Assembly: GCA_963808965.1 (NCBI GenBank)
Contig: CAWEHU010000029.1
Coordinates: 257,632 to 321,631 of the forward strand
Length of the DNA: 64,000 bases
Source: CAWEHU01 sp963808965
Lineage (GTDB): Bacteria; Pseudomonadota; Alphaproteobacteria; Acetobacterales; Acetobacteraceae
Direction of reading: 5' to 3'
Made by a program: the position numbers and the translations under genes. Positions 1-8,276 of this stretch are shown here, one piece after another (positions within the stretch are counted from its first letter, which is position 1; every line of letters begins with the position of its first letter). The notes below the pieces were generated by a model that was given only the letters and a program-made list of their open reading frames with translations, was not told the DNA's origin and ran no database searches.

Positions 1-851
1 GCGGCGGCCAGCCCACCATCGGCGGGCGGCGGCAGGAAGGAGACGTTGTCGCGGCCGTTCCGGATCGTGAGCGCGGGCGATAAATCCGGCAGCGACGCCC
101 GCAGGTCGGCGACGGATACCGGGCCGCCGGCCAGGGGCGAGGCCTGTTGGATGCGCCGGGCAAGCGCGCCTTGGTAGAAGTCGCCCACGCCTGATACGCG
201 AATCTGCGCGAGTGTCGACCCGAGGTCCGGCTGCAACAGCCGGTCCCCTTCGGTGAGCGGCGCGCCGTTCTGGGCGAACACAGCCCGGGCGTTGGGGTCC
301 GCGAGCAGCGGCCCGGCGACCACCTGGAGATCGCGCACGAAAGCGCGGGATACGGGGATCCCGAAACGGGCCATCTGTTCGGCCGGCGCGATCAAGGTCT
401 CGAACGGCCGGCGCCCGTAGCGGGCGTGCAGCGCGAATAGGCCACGCGGCAGCATCGGCACCGCGGCGGGCCGGTCGGCGTTCCCCGCGACATTCGCTGG
501 CGCACGCGGCGTGAACAGCACCGCCTCGGGCACGCCGGCGTTCACCGAATCTCGGGCCGGACTGTATGCGAGGCACGCGCCGCCGCCGCCGAGCCCGGCA
601 CGGGACGGAAGCGTGACCGAGAGGGCGAAGCCGAGCGCGACCGCCGCGTCGGCCGCGTTACCGCCGCTCGACAGGACTTCGCGCGCGGCCAGGGCGGCGC
701 GAGGCTCGTCCGCTACCACGCCGCCCAGGAACCCGCTCACATGCCCCGGACTCCCCTCGGCCGGCGAGCCGCCGAGAAAATCGCTGCCGAGCGAACCGAC
801 GGTGCTGCACCCTCCGAGCGCGAGCGCGAGCGCGACTGAAGCAAGCCTCAT
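1..851 (-). CDS. Gamma-glutamyltransferase family lipoprotein (3' end outside window)
   Basis: The reading frame opens at an ATG at 851 and runs off the left edge, so about 283 N-terminal residues are present. The N-terminus is a lipoprotein signal (MRLASVALALALGGCS, Cys about residue 15). It is followed by features of the gamma-glutamyltranspeptidase large subunit: AAREVLSSGGNAADAAVA near residues 56-73, then a Gly-rich GLGGGGACL stretch. The family cleaves gamma-glutamyl bonds of glutathione-like compounds after autocatalytic maturation. The maturation Thr lies beyond the edge, so catalytic competence cannot be judged. A lipidated form suggests anchoring at the periplasmic or outer membrane face. 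Family assignment is fairly secure; substrate is not. Confidence 0.82.
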   Translation of the reverse strand, partial: MRLASVALALALGGCSTVGSLGSDFLGGSPAEGSPGHVSGFLGGVVADEPRAALAAREVLSSGGNAADAAVALGFALSVTLPSRAGLGGGGACLAYSPARDSVNAGVPEAVLFTPRAPANVAGNADRPAAVPMLPRGLFALHARYGRRPFETLIAPAEQMARFGIPVSRAFVRDLQVVAGPLLADPNARAVFAQNGAPLTEGDRLLQPDLGSTLAQIRVSGVGDFYQGALARRIQQASPLAGGPVSVADLRASLPDLSPALTIRNGRDNVSFLPPPADGGLAA

Positions 852-1063
852 GCCTCTAACCGGGCTGCCGGCTCCGCACCCGTCAGGGCCGCCTCTGCCC
901 CTTGTCCCTGCCAAGCCGCTGCCCTGCACCACCGCACGTCCTTCGTTCCGAGCGGCCGGCCTGGATTCCGCCCGAGCCCGCATCATTTTTCGAGGGATCG
1001 TGCCATAACCGCCTTCGCCAACACCGGCAAGGCAGGCCCCCCTGGGGCGACCCGGAGATCGTG

Positions 1064-1795
1064 ATGAGACGAACCCTCGCCGCCTCCCTTTTCGTGCTAT
1101 GCGCGACTGGGACTGCGCTCGCCCAGCAATTCACGCCGGCGCAGCGCGACGAGATCGTCCAGATCGTCCGCGACGCGCTGAAACGCGATCCCAGCATCCT
1201 GCGCCAAGCCGTCGAGAGTCTCCAGGCAGATGAAGGCCGCGAACGAGAGGCGGCATCCCGCGCCGCCATCGCGGCATCCGGGAAGGCCCTGATCGACCCG
1301 GCGGACCCGGTGGCGGGCAACCCCGCCGGAGACGTGACCATCGTCGAGTTCTTCGACGCTCGTTGTCCGTACTGCAAGCGTCTGGAGCCCACGATGGCGG
1401 ACCTCCTGCGCGGCGATGCCGGCGTGCGGCTGGTCTACAAGGATCTGCCCATCCTCGGCCCGGCAAGCCTGCTCGGCTCTCGTGCCCTGCTCGCCGCCCA
1501 GCGGCAGGGCGGCTATGAAAAGCTGCGCGATGCCCTGATGCGCGGCGGGGCGGACATCACCCGGGAATCGATCGGCGGCGAAGCCCAGCGGCTCGGGCTC
1601 GACTGGCCGCAGCTCCAGCGCGATATGGAGGACCCCGCGATCAAGCACCGGCTGGACGCCAACATCCAGCTCGCCCACGCACTCGGCATCCAGGGCACGC
1701 CCGCCCTGGTGATCGGCGAGGACCTCATACCAGGGGCGGTCGAATTGCCCGAACTGCAGAAAGCCGTGGCGGCGGCCCGCACTGCGAAGCAGTGA
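1064..1795 (+). CDS. DsbA/Com1-like periplasmic thiol-disulfide oxidoreductase
   Basis: 243 aa with a Sec signal peptide (about residues 1-20, cleavage after TALA) and a thioredoxin fold containing a CPYC active site at residues 101-104. A cis-Pro loop (GIQGTPALVIG) lies near residue 210. An N-terminal helical extension of about 60 residues before the thioredoxin domain is typical of the alphaproteobacterial DsbA/Com1/ScsC-like group. Its expected role is oxidation or isomerisation of disulfides in exported proteins. I chose the ATG at 1064 because GGAG at 1054-1057 sits six bases upstream and the signal peptide begins there; the frame is open further upstream but codes nothing recognisable. 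Whether it is an oxidase or isomerase cannot be decided. Confidence 0.88.
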   Translation: MRRTLAASLFVLCATGTALAQQFTPAQRDEIVQIVRDALKRDPSILRQAVESLQADEGREREAASRAAIAASGKALIDPADPVAGNPAGDVTIVEFFDARCPYCKRLEPTMADLLRGDAGVRLVYKDLPILGPASLLGSRALLAAQRQGGYEKLRDALMRGGADITRESIGGEAQRLGLDWPQLQRDMEDPAIKHRLDANIQLAHALGIQGTPALVIGEDLIPGAVELPELQKAVAAARTAKQ

Positions 1796-1805
1796 GTCGC
1801 CCCCT

Positions 1806-2300
1806 TCAGACGGGCCGTGAGACCCGGTGATAGGCACGCCCGTAGTAGATGAGGCCCTCATGGAGGGAGCCGGTACGGATCGCCTCCACCGCGCAGAAGA
1901 ACACATCGTGTGTCCCGATCGCGACGATCTGCATCACCCGGCAGTCGAAGGATACGGCGGCGCCGACGAGGGATGGGGCGCCGGTCACGATCGTGTCCCA
2001 GGCACCGGAATCGAAGCGCTGCTCCAGTTCGCAATCTGTCATCCCCGCGAACACCGGCGAGAGGTGCTGCTGCTTGTGCGTGAGCACGTTCACGCACACC
2101 GCGCCGTTGCGCTTCATCGTGATATGGGAGTTGTTGGTGCGGTTCACGCAGACGAGCAGGGTGGGCGGATCGTCCGTCACGCTGCACACGGCCGAGGCGG
2201 TGAACCCGCTCCGTCCGGCCGGGCCGTCGGTCGTCACCACGTTCACGGCGGCACCGAGCCTCGCCATCGCCTCCCGGTACGCCTGCTTGCTTACAGCCAC
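1806..2300 (-). CDS. Flavin reductase domain protein (HpaC/RutF family)
   Basis: 164 aa, a complete single-domain flavin reductase-like protein (DIM6/NTAB fold). Family signatures are the N-terminal FTASAVCSVTDDPPTLLVCV segment and the C-terminal GTHDVFFCAVE and LIYYGRAYH blocks that frame the FMN/FAD site. Members use NAD(P)H to supply reduced flavin to a partner monooxygenase, for example HpaB, RutA or a halogenase. No such partner is adjacent: the gene lies between a convergent DsbA-like gene and the divergent phasin. It could serve the flavoenzyme at 27184-28452, but that is only a possibility. Confidence 0.87.
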   Translation of the reverse strand: MAVSKQAYREAMARLGAAVNVVTTDGPAGRSGFTASAVCSVTDDPPTLLVCVNRTNNSHITMKRNGAVCVNVLTHKQQHLSPVFAGMTDCELEQRFDSGAWDTIVTGAPSLVGAAVSFDCRVMQIVAIGTHDVFFCAVEAIRTGSLHEGLIYYGRAYHRVSRPV

Positions 2301-2494
2301 GGTGTTCCGCTCCCGGTGGTCCGCCCGATGCGCGGCTAATATGGTCTTGCTCTCGACAGGCCGCGAGGGGCGCCCTGAGCCGGGACCGCCAGCATTAAAT
2401 CGGCGTTAATATTGTCCCTGGTTCGCTGCCTGGCCGGGATTAAATCGAACTCACAAGTAACAATTTCAACATAATTTGAAACGCGATACTTTGG

Positions 2495-2522
2495 TTGACT
2501 TGCGGGATTGCCCCTCTAGAAT
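2495..2522 (+). promoter_or_regulatory. Sigma-70-type promoter of the phasin gene
   Basis: TTGACT (2495-2500) and TAGAAT (2517-2522) are separated by 16 bases in an AT-richer 300-bp gap between two divergent genes. They point at the phasin start 81 bases downstream. Match to the -35/-10 consensus is good; transcription is inferred. Confidence 0.6.
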
Positions 2523-2523
2523 G

Positions 2524-2534
2524 GTGCAGTGCAC
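2524..2534. promoter_or_regulatory. Candidate PhaR-type operator overlapping the phasin start site
   Basis: GTGCAGTGCAC is an 11-base near-palindrome immediately after the -10 box, followed by further TGC/GCA steps (GCACGCAG, TGCACAAC). PhaR repressors of PHB metabolism bind TGC/GCA-rich dyads near phasin promoters. The position suits steric repression of transcription. The assignment is by motif and gene context only. Confidence 0.4.
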
Positions 2535-2602
2535 GCAGAAGAGCAAATGCACAACTCCAGATAGTTGTCTGGACGATCATACTAACCTAATCGGAGAATG
2601 GA

Positions 2603-3460
2603 ATGGCGACGGATCCCAAAAAGACTGAGCATGTCCGCGATATCGCGGGGACGGGAGAGCGCGATTCCCGGCCGGGCGAGGCGTTCGAGCGGGCAGGCCA
2701 GCAAGCACGGGAGAATATCGCTCAGGGTGGCCAAACCGCGGAGCGGGGAACGAATGCCGCCCGCGAGGCGGTGAACCAGGCTGGGGCGACCGCGGAGCGC
2801 GCAAGCGCCGAGGCGCGCACGGTGGCTGGCCAGGCGGGCGAAGTTGCTAGGGACGCTTCCGGCCGCGCGCGCGAGGCAGCGGAACGCATCACCGAGCAAA
2901 CCAAGGAAACGACCGAGCAGGCCGCACGGCAGGCGCGTGAGATCAGCGAGAACTTCGCGGACTCGCTCGCACGCACGACGGATCTGGCTGTCAACACGAC
3001 CGAGCGTGCGGCCGAGCAGGGACGTGAGGCTGTTTGGCAGGGCGTGCGGGCCGCGGCAGGCATGCAGGCGCGACTGGCGGACGTGGGCTATGGTCGCGGT
3101 CACCGCCTGATCGGATCGTCGGCGCGGATGATCGAGCTCTATCGCGAGGCCTCGGAAAACACGGCGGAGACCGTGCAAGCTCTGGTCAAGAGCTATGTGC
3201 ATCTCGGGCGCGGGATGCAGGAGATGCAGCGGGCCTATCTCGATCTTCTCGACCGGGCGGTGGAGCGGTCCACCCGCAAGCCGCAAGACTTGCTGCGTTG
3301 CAGGTCTCTCGAGGAGTTCGCGGGCGTTCAGCGTGACATCTATGTGGACGCTGTGAACCACGCCGTCGAGGCAACCAGCACGCTGCTGGATCTCGCCAGC
3401 CGTGCGGCGCAGGACGCGCTCGAGCCGCTGCAGAACAAGGGCCGGTTCGCCCGGGCCTGA
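2603..3460 (+). CDS. Phasin family protein (PHB granule coat)
   Basis: 285 aa. The first about 120 residues are a low-complexity, Ala/Glu/Arg-rich amphipathic helix with repeated ERA/AREA/AEQ motifs. The C-terminal half (about 130-285) matches the phasin domain: long helices with regular hydrophobic spacing and motifs such as LYREASENTAETVQAL and RSLEEFAGVQRDIY. Phasins coat polyhydroxybutyrate granules and control their size and number. The ATG at 2603 follows GGAGAATGG. The extended N-terminal coiled-coil is longer than in compact phasins of about 150 aa and may mediate oligomerisation or binding of other granule proteins. The upstream promoter carries a PhaR-like dyad, matching the usual control. 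Confidence 0.87.
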   Translation: MATDPKKTEHVRDIAGTGERDSRPGEAFERAGQQARENIAQGGQTAERGTNAAREAVNQAGATAERASAEARTVAGQAGEVARDASGRAREAAERITEQTKETTEQAARQAREISENFADSLARTTDLAVNTTERAAEQGREAVWQGVRAAAGMQARLADVGYGRGHRLIGSSARMIELYREASENTAETVQALVKSYVHLGRGMQEMQRAYLDLLDRAVERSTRKPQDLLRCRSLEEFAGVQRDIYVDAVNHAVEATSTLLDLASRAAQDALEPLQNKGRFARA

Positions 3461-3480
3461 GACTCTACTCTTCGCAGACA

Positions 3481-3504
3481 CCTCCTCCCCTCGCGGGGAG
3501 GAGG
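3481..3504. repeat. GC-rich palindrome (copy 1), likely phasin terminator
   Basis: Perfect hairpin with 10-bp arms CCTCCTCCCC / GGGGAGGAGG and a TCGC loop. It lies between the phasin stop and the convergent hflX stop, so it could end transcription from either side. Nearly the same sequence occurs at 39104-39126 and a relative at 22761-22783, so it is a dispersed gene-end repeat rather than a unique terminator. Confidence 0.7.
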
Positions 3505-3527
3505 TTGCGAGAGATCGGAAACCCGCC

Positions 3528-4820
3528 TCACTCCCTTCGTTCGAAGCGTGCGCGGTCGCCGGGCAGCAGGCGAACGGTAACGCGGATCGCCAATTCTTCG
3601 TCCTGCCGCTGCACCACCTCGCCGTGCTGGTAAAGCCAGGCAAGCCGGGCGCCATCGGCTGGGCTTATTTCGTAGTCGGCCAGCTCCATTTCCGCGGCGA
3701 TGCGTGCGTCGATCGCAGCGAGCAGCGTCGCAATACCCTCATGCGTGATTGCAGAGACTGCGACCGCCCCGGGACGGGCCGGTACTGCGGCGATGCCGCC
3801 GAGCAGATCCGCCTTGTTCAATACCTCGATCGTGCGCGATGGCCAACCGGCATCGAGTGTGCCCTCGCGTGCCATGGTTTCGAGCACCGCGACGACGTCG
3901 GCCCGTTGCGCGGCGGTGTCGGGATGCGCCGCGTCGCGTACGTGCAGGATCACGTCTGCCTCCGCCACCTCCTCGAGCGTTGCCCGGAAGGCGGCGACCA
4001 GTTCGGTCGGAAGGTCGCTGATGAACCCGACCGTGTCGGACAGGATCGCTCGCCGGCCGGATGGGAGCCGAAGCCCGCGCATAGTAGGGTCAAGTGTCGC
4101 GAAGAGCTGGTCGCGCGCCGTCACATGCGCGCCGGTCAGCGTGTTGAACAAGGTGGACTTTCCGGCATTGGTATAGCCGACCAGCGCGATCACCGGGAAC
4201 GGCACCCGCCGGCGCGCAGTGCGGTGCAGGCCGCGCGTGCGGCGTACTTGTTCCAGTTCCTTCTTGAGCCGCACGATGCGGTCGCCGATCAAGCGGCGGT
4301 CGGCCTCGATCTGCGTCTCGCCCGGACCACCGAGGAAACCGAAGCCGCCGCGCTGACGCTCGAGATGCGTCCAGGACCGCACCAGCCGGCTGCGCTGATA
4401 CTCGAGATGCGCAAGTTCGACTTGTAACGTGCCTTCGCGCGTCGCCGCCCGCTCGCCGAAAATGTCGAGGATCAGCCCGGTGCGGTCGATCACCTTGCAG
4501 GACCAGGCGCGCTCCAGGTTGCGCTGCTGCACCGGACTGAGTGTCGCGTCGACAACGGCAACGGCAACCTGCTGGGCGGCGATCGCCTGACCCTGGGCCG
4601 CGACCTGTCCTTCTCCGAGCAACGTAGAGGGACGGCGCGCGCGGAGCGGCAGGATGGCGGAATGCACGACCACGAGGCCGATCGAGGCAGCGAGGCCGAT
4701 CGCCTCGGCGAGCCGGGCCTCGGCCGCCCGCGTCTGGTCGATCGGCGCGGCGTCGCCATTCGGCCGATCCGGCCTCTCCCATGGCAGAATAACCGCCGCT
4801 CGCGTGGGCCCGTGGGCCAT
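3528..4820 (-). CDS. hflX: GTPase HflX (ribosome-associated)
   Basis: 430 aa. An N-terminal HflX domain (about 25-190) contains GGPGETQIEADRR and the coiled helices before it. The G domain has G1 GYTNAGKST (about residue 215), G3 DTVGF and G4 NKAD. HflX splits stalled or stress-damaged 70S ribosomes and binds the 50S subunit. The ATG at 4820 begins only 25 bases after the hfq stop, so the two are co-transcribed, an arrangement conserved in many proteobacteria. The C-terminal extension after the G domain (about 370-430) is normal for the family. Nothing is missing. Confidence 0.96.
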   Translation of the reverse strand: MAHGPTRAAVILPWERPDRPNGDAAPIDQTRAAEARLAEAIGLAASIGLVVVHSAILPLRARRPSTLLGEGQVAAQGQAIAAQQVAVAVVDATLSPVQQRNLERAWSCKVIDRTGLILDIFGERAATREGTLQVELAHLEYQRSRLVRSWTHLERQRGGFGFLGGPGETQIEADRRLIGDRIVRLKKELEQVRRTRGLHRTARRRVPFPVIALVGYTNAGKSTLFNTLTGAHVTARDQLFATLDPTMRGLRLPSGRRAILSDTVGFISDLPTELVAAFRATLEEVAEADVILHVRDAAHPDTAAQRADVVAVLETMAREGTLDAGWPSRTIEVLNKADLLGGIAAVPARPGAVAVSAITHEGIATLLAAIDARIAAEMELADYEISPADGARLAWLYQHGEVVQRQDEELAIRVTVRLLPGDRARFERRE

Positions 4821-4845
4821 CGGACCCGGGACGCGTCCGGTCGCG

Positions 4846-5130
4846 TCACCCGCTGGCGGCAGGTGCGGTCTCCCGGGCGGAAGCTGTGCTTTCCGTTTTG
4901 GCCGCGTCGAACAACTGGATCGGCGCGCCGGGCATTACGGTGCTGATCGCATGTTTGTACACGAGCTGCGTATGTCCGTCGCGACGAAGCAGGACGGAGA
5001 AATTGTCGAACCAGGTGATGATTCCCTGGAGCTTGACTCCGTTGACCAAAAATACCGTCACGGGCGTCTTGTTTTTTCGCACATGATTCAGGAACACGTC
5101 CTGAACGTTCTGCGATTTCTCGTTGGCCAC
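4846..5130 (-). CDS. hfq: RNA chaperone Hfq
   Basis: 94 aa when started at the GTG at 5130, which is preceded by AAGGA at the right distance. An upstream in-frame ATG would add 22 residues not seen in Hfq. The Sm fold is complete: Sm1 with NVQDVFLNHVRKNKTPVTVF and LQGIITWFDNF, Sm2 with YKHAIST. The proximal-face residues Q, F, K and H are therefore present. Hfq hexamers pair small RNAs with mRNAs. The last about 20 residues are a short Ala/Thr/Glu-rich disordered tail. It lies between the HAD gene and hflX, matching the order common in Rhodospirillales. Confidence 0.96.
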   Translation of the reverse strand: MANEKSQNVQDVFLNHVRKNKTPVTVFLVNGVKLQGIITWFDNFSVLLRRDGHTQLVYKHAISTVMPGAPIQLFDAAKTESTASARETAPAASG

Positions 5131-5229
5131 GGCTGTATCCTTCTTTGTCTTGCTCGTGGTGCACGTTGCGTTCGCGCCAACCCCGTGGCACGGCAACTGG
5201 CGCCGGGTCAGTCTAGCAGCCGAGCCCTC

Positions 5230-5910
5230 TCACGCAAGCGCGCGAAGATGGGTGGCCAGCTGGTGGGCGTCGGGGAAGTGGAGATCGGGAGCGGCGCGGT
5301 CAATGCCGCCGTCGTGCGCGGCGTCACCCACCAGCACACCGGTAATCCCAGCAGCACGTGCTGCTTGCATGTCGGTCGCAGTGTCGCCGAGATACCACAC
5401 CGAGCGGTCCGGCGCGGCGCCGAGTTCCTTCAACGCGAGAAGGATCGGCGCGGGGTCGGGTTTGTCGGCCTTCGCATCGCCCGCGCCGACGATCGCGGCG
5501 AAAAACGGCTTCCAGCCGATATGGTCGATCTCGGCGCGTAAATAGCGGCCGGATTTGTTGGAAACGACGCCCTGCGGCCACGGAGCGCCCGCGTGCAATG
5601 CGTCGATGGCGCCCGGCATGGGGCGCACGTGATCAAGATGCTGTTCGAGCATCGTCGCGTGAAAAACGTGACGCGCGCGATGCCAGTCGTCACCGAACAT
5701 GACGGGAAAGCTATCGCGCATGGAAATGCGAGCGCGCTGCTTCGTATGCTCGATTGTCCAAGGCGGCATGGCGAAAGCGGCGAGCGCCGCATTCATCGCG
5801 GCCGTGATGCCGGCCCACGCGTCGACCAGCGTGTTGTCCCAATCGTACAGAAGAACGGTGGGAGATGTACTGCACGACGCACCAATTTGACTCTCTCTCA
5901 AGAGACGCAA
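5230..5910 (-). CDS. HAD-superfamily hydrolase, phosphoglycolate phosphatase-like
   Basis: About 226 aa. HAD motif I DWDNTLVD (residues 23-30) supplies the nucleophile and acid/base Asp pair. Motif II is VVSNKS, the motif III lysine is in ADKPDP, and motif IV is GDTATDM. An alpha-helical C1 cap lies between motifs I and II, as in Gph/PGP-type phosphatases. There is no ATG in the open frame upstream of motif I; TTG at 5910 or 5901 are the available starts, so the N-terminus is uncertain. It sits between dat and hfq, 34 bases after the dat stop, and is probably in the same operon. The substrate is unknown. Confidence 0.83.
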   Translation of the reverse strand: MRLLRESQIGASCSTSPTVLLYDWDNTLVDAWAGITAAMNAALAAFAMPPWTIEHTKQRARISMRDSFPVMFGDDWHRARHVFHATMLEQHLDHVRPMPGAIDALHAGAPWPQGVVSNKSGRYLRAEIDHIGWKPFFAAIVGAGDAKADKPDPAPILLALKELGAAPDRSVWYLGDTATDMQAARAAGITGVLVGDAAHDGGIDRAAPDLHFPDAHQLATHLRALA

Positions 5911-5944
5911 TATGCGCGCACCCGATTTGCGGCGAACATTCGCT

Positions 5945-6811
5945 TCAAGAGTCGTGGCCTGCCGCTCGCACGTAAATCGCGAACACCTCGAACAGCCGAC
6001 GCGTCACCGGTCCTGGCGTTCCATCCCCGACGACCGCATTGTCGACGCGCAGAATAGGCTTCACGAAACTGCTGGCGCTGGTCAGGAACACCTCCCGCGC
6101 GCGGCGCAACGCCTGCTCGCTGAACGCACCTTCTTCGAAGGGCACCCCCGTCTCGCGCATGAGGCCAATCAGCGCGGCGCGCGTACAGCCCGGCAAGATG
6201 GCATGACCCAGCTGACGGGTGCGCAGCACGCCCGCCTCGTCCACGATCCATACGTTGGTAGAGCCGCCTTCCGTAACCATGCCGTCCGCACCGATCAGGA
6301 TTGCCTCGTAGGCCCCCGCCTCCCGCGCGGCCTGTTTGGCAAGAACGTTTGGCAACAATGCGGTGCTTTTGATGTCGCAGCGAGCCCAGCGGAGGTCAGG
6401 GTGGGTGATCGCAGCCCCGGCCCAGAGAGTCGGATCTACGGGGAAGGGCGGCGCCCGCCGGATCGTCACGACTAGGGAGGGCGGGACCGGTCGAGTTGGA
6501 AACGCGTGCTCCCGCCGGGCGACTCCACGCGTCACCTGCATGTAGAGCATCCCTTCGGGGACCCGGTTCCGGCGCACCACCTCGCGTAACACTTGCTGCA
6601 ACGCCGCCCGGCTCATAGGCGGCCGTATCCGGATTTCGCCCAACGACCGGTCGAGCCGGTCGAGATGAAGCCTCTCGTCGACGAAACGCCCAGCGTAGAG
6701 CTGCACAACCTCATAGACCCCGTCGGCGAACTGGTAGCCGCGATCCTCCACGTTTACGCTGGCGTGTCGCTGCGGCACGTAACGTCCGTTGACGTAAGCG
6801 ATGCGGGACAT
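5945..6811 (-). CDS. dat: D-amino-acid aminotransferase, PLP fold type IV
   Basis: 288 aa, class IV aminotransferase. Visible features are the N-terminal YVNGRYVPQRHASVNVEDRG with the typical DRGYQFADGVYEV block, the PLP-binding Lys in CDIKST (about residue 146), the VTEGGSTNVWIV phosphate loop, and the C-terminal VFLTSASSFVKPI. This pattern fits Dat (D-alanine/D-glutamate interconversion) better than branched-chain IlvE. It would supply D-amino acids for peptidoglycan. The gene follows ntrX in the same direction and precedes the HAD/hfq/hflX group, an order seen in Rhodospirillales. Specificity between D-alanine and other D-amino acids or aminodeoxychorismate lyase is inferred. Confidence 0.85.
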   Translation of the reverse strand: MSRIAYVNGRYVPQRHASVNVEDRGYQFADGVYEVVQLYAGRFVDERLHLDRLDRSLGEIRIRPPMSRAALQQVLREVVRRNRVPEGMLYMQVTRGVARREHAFPTRPVPPSLVVTIRRAPPFPVDPTLWAGAAITHPDLRWARCDIKSTALLPNVLAKQAAREAGAYEAILIGADGMVTEGGSTNVWIVDEAGVLRTRQLGHAILPGCTRAALIGLMRETGVPFEEGAFSEQALRRAREVFLTSASSFVKPILRVDNAVVGDGTPGPVTRRLFEVFAIYVRAAGHDS

Positions 6812-6878
6812 CAGGCGTTACGGCGCATGGCGGGCGGAAGCTCCTAGCTATCGACGAACGATGAAGCACATAAGCTTG

Positions 6879-8276
6879 TCAGCCGCCCACTCGCTCATCG
6901 GAGTTCACGCCAAGCTGCTTCAGTTTCCGATGCAACGCGCTGCGCTCCATGCCGACGAACTGAGCGGTGCGGCTGATATTACCGCCGAAGCGGAGGAGTT
7001 GGGCGTGGAGATATTGCGTCTCGAACAGATCCCGCGCCTCGCGCAAGGGCAGCGCCATGATGTCGGCACTCGGATCGATCGTGAGCAGCGCCGGCGCGTT
7101 GGAGCCGACCTCCGGCGGTAGCATGTCCGCGCGGATCGGCTCGGCGGCGCCGCCGGGAGCCATGATGAGCAGCCAGTCCATCAGATTGCGGAGCTGGCGC
7201 ACATTTCCCGGCCAGTCGTAAGCCTGCAGCGCGGCGAGCGCGTCGGCCGACAGCTCGCGCGCCGGCATGCCGGAGGTCTCGGCCGAGCGATGGATGAAGT
7301 ACTGCGCAAGCGCGGGCACATCCTCCCGCCGTTCCTTCAGGCTCGGCATTTTCAGCGGCACGACGGCGAGCCGGTAGTAGAGGTCCTCCCGGAACCGGCC
7401 GGCGCCAATGGCCGCGTGCAGGTCCTTGTTGGTCGTGGCGAGCACCCGCACGTCCACCTTCACGCGGAGCGAGCCGCCGAGCCGCTCGAAAGTCTGGTCC
7501 TGTAACGCGCGGACGATCTTGCCCTGGGTCTCGAGCGGCATGTCGGAGACCTCGTCGAGCAGCAGGGTGCCGCCGTGCGCGCGTTCGAGCACCCCGGCGC
7601 GGCGCGGTTGGCCGGCCGGGTCGGCCCCGGCCTCCGTGCCGAACAACTCCTCCTCGAACCGGGCGGGCGCCAAGGTCGCACAATTCAGGACGACGAACGG
7701 CCCGTCGGCGCGCCGCGACCGGGCATGGATCATCCGCGCCGCCACCTCCTTCCCCGAGCCGGCCGGGCCGTGAATCAGGACGCGCGAGCCGGTCGGGGCC
7801 ACGCGCTCGATCCCCGCGCGGACGACGGCGATAGCCGGGCTCTCGCCGGTAAGCGTGGTGTCCGGGCCCGCCCGCAGGCGTAACTCGGCGTTCTCGCGGG
7901 CGAGATGGGCCGCTTCCAGCGCCCGGCGAAGCACGAGCAAGAGGCGGTCGGACTTGAAGGGTTTTTCGATGAAGTCGTAGGCGCCTTGTTGGATCGCCGC
8001 GACCGCCATCTCGATCGTGCCGTGGCCGGAAATCATCACGACCGGAACCTGCGGCTCCTCGCGGTGCAGGTTCTGCAGGATGCCGAGCCCGTCCAGCCGG
8101 GAGCCCTGGAGCCAAACGTCGAGGATGACGAGCGCCGGCCGGCGCGCCCGGAAGGCGGCGATGGCGGCATCGGAATCCGCGGCTTGGCGGGTCTCGTAAC
8201 CCTCATCGCGCAGGATGCCGTCGATCAGCAGCCGGATATCCGGCTCGTCGTCGACGATCAGGATCTCATGCGCCAT
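6879..8276 (-). CDS. ntrX: Response regulator NtrX
   Basis: 465 aa: an N-terminal receiver (phospho-Asp in VILDVWL, about residue 52; Lys in EKPFK), a central AAA+ domain with Walker A GPAGSGKE and Walker B GGTLLLDEVSDMP, and a C-terminal Fis-type HTH (ISRTAQFVGMERSALHRKL). The sigma-54-contacting GAFTGA loop is absent: its place reads GTEAGADPAGQPRRAG. This is known for alphaproteobacterial NtrX and suggests it does not act as a classical sigma-54 activator. The start overlaps the ntrY end by 11 bases, so NtrY and NtrX are translationally coupled. NtrYX controls nitrogen and, in several alphas, redox or envelope responses. Confidence 0.95.
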   Translation of the reverse strand: MAHEILIVDDEPDIRLLIDGILRDEGYETRQAADSDAAIAAFRARRPALVILDVWLQGSRLDGLGILQNLHREEPQVPVVMISGHGTIEMAVAAIQQGAYDFIEKPFKSDRLLLVLRRALEAAHLARENAELRLRAGPDTTLTGESPAIAVVRAGIERVAPTGSRVLIHGPAGSGKEVAARMIHARSRRADGPFVVLNCATLAPARFEEELFGTEAGADPAGQPRRAGVLERAHGGTLLLDEVSDMPLETQGKIVRALQDQTFERLGGSLRVKVDVRVLATTNKDLHAAIGAGRFREDLYYRLAVVPLKMPSLKERREDVPALAQYFIHRSAETSGMPARELSADALAALQAYDWPGNVRQLRNLMDWLLIMAPGGAAEPIRADMLPPEVGSNAPALLTIDPSADIMALPLREARDLFETQYLHAQLLRFGGNISRTAQFVGMERSALHRKLKQLGVNSDERVGG

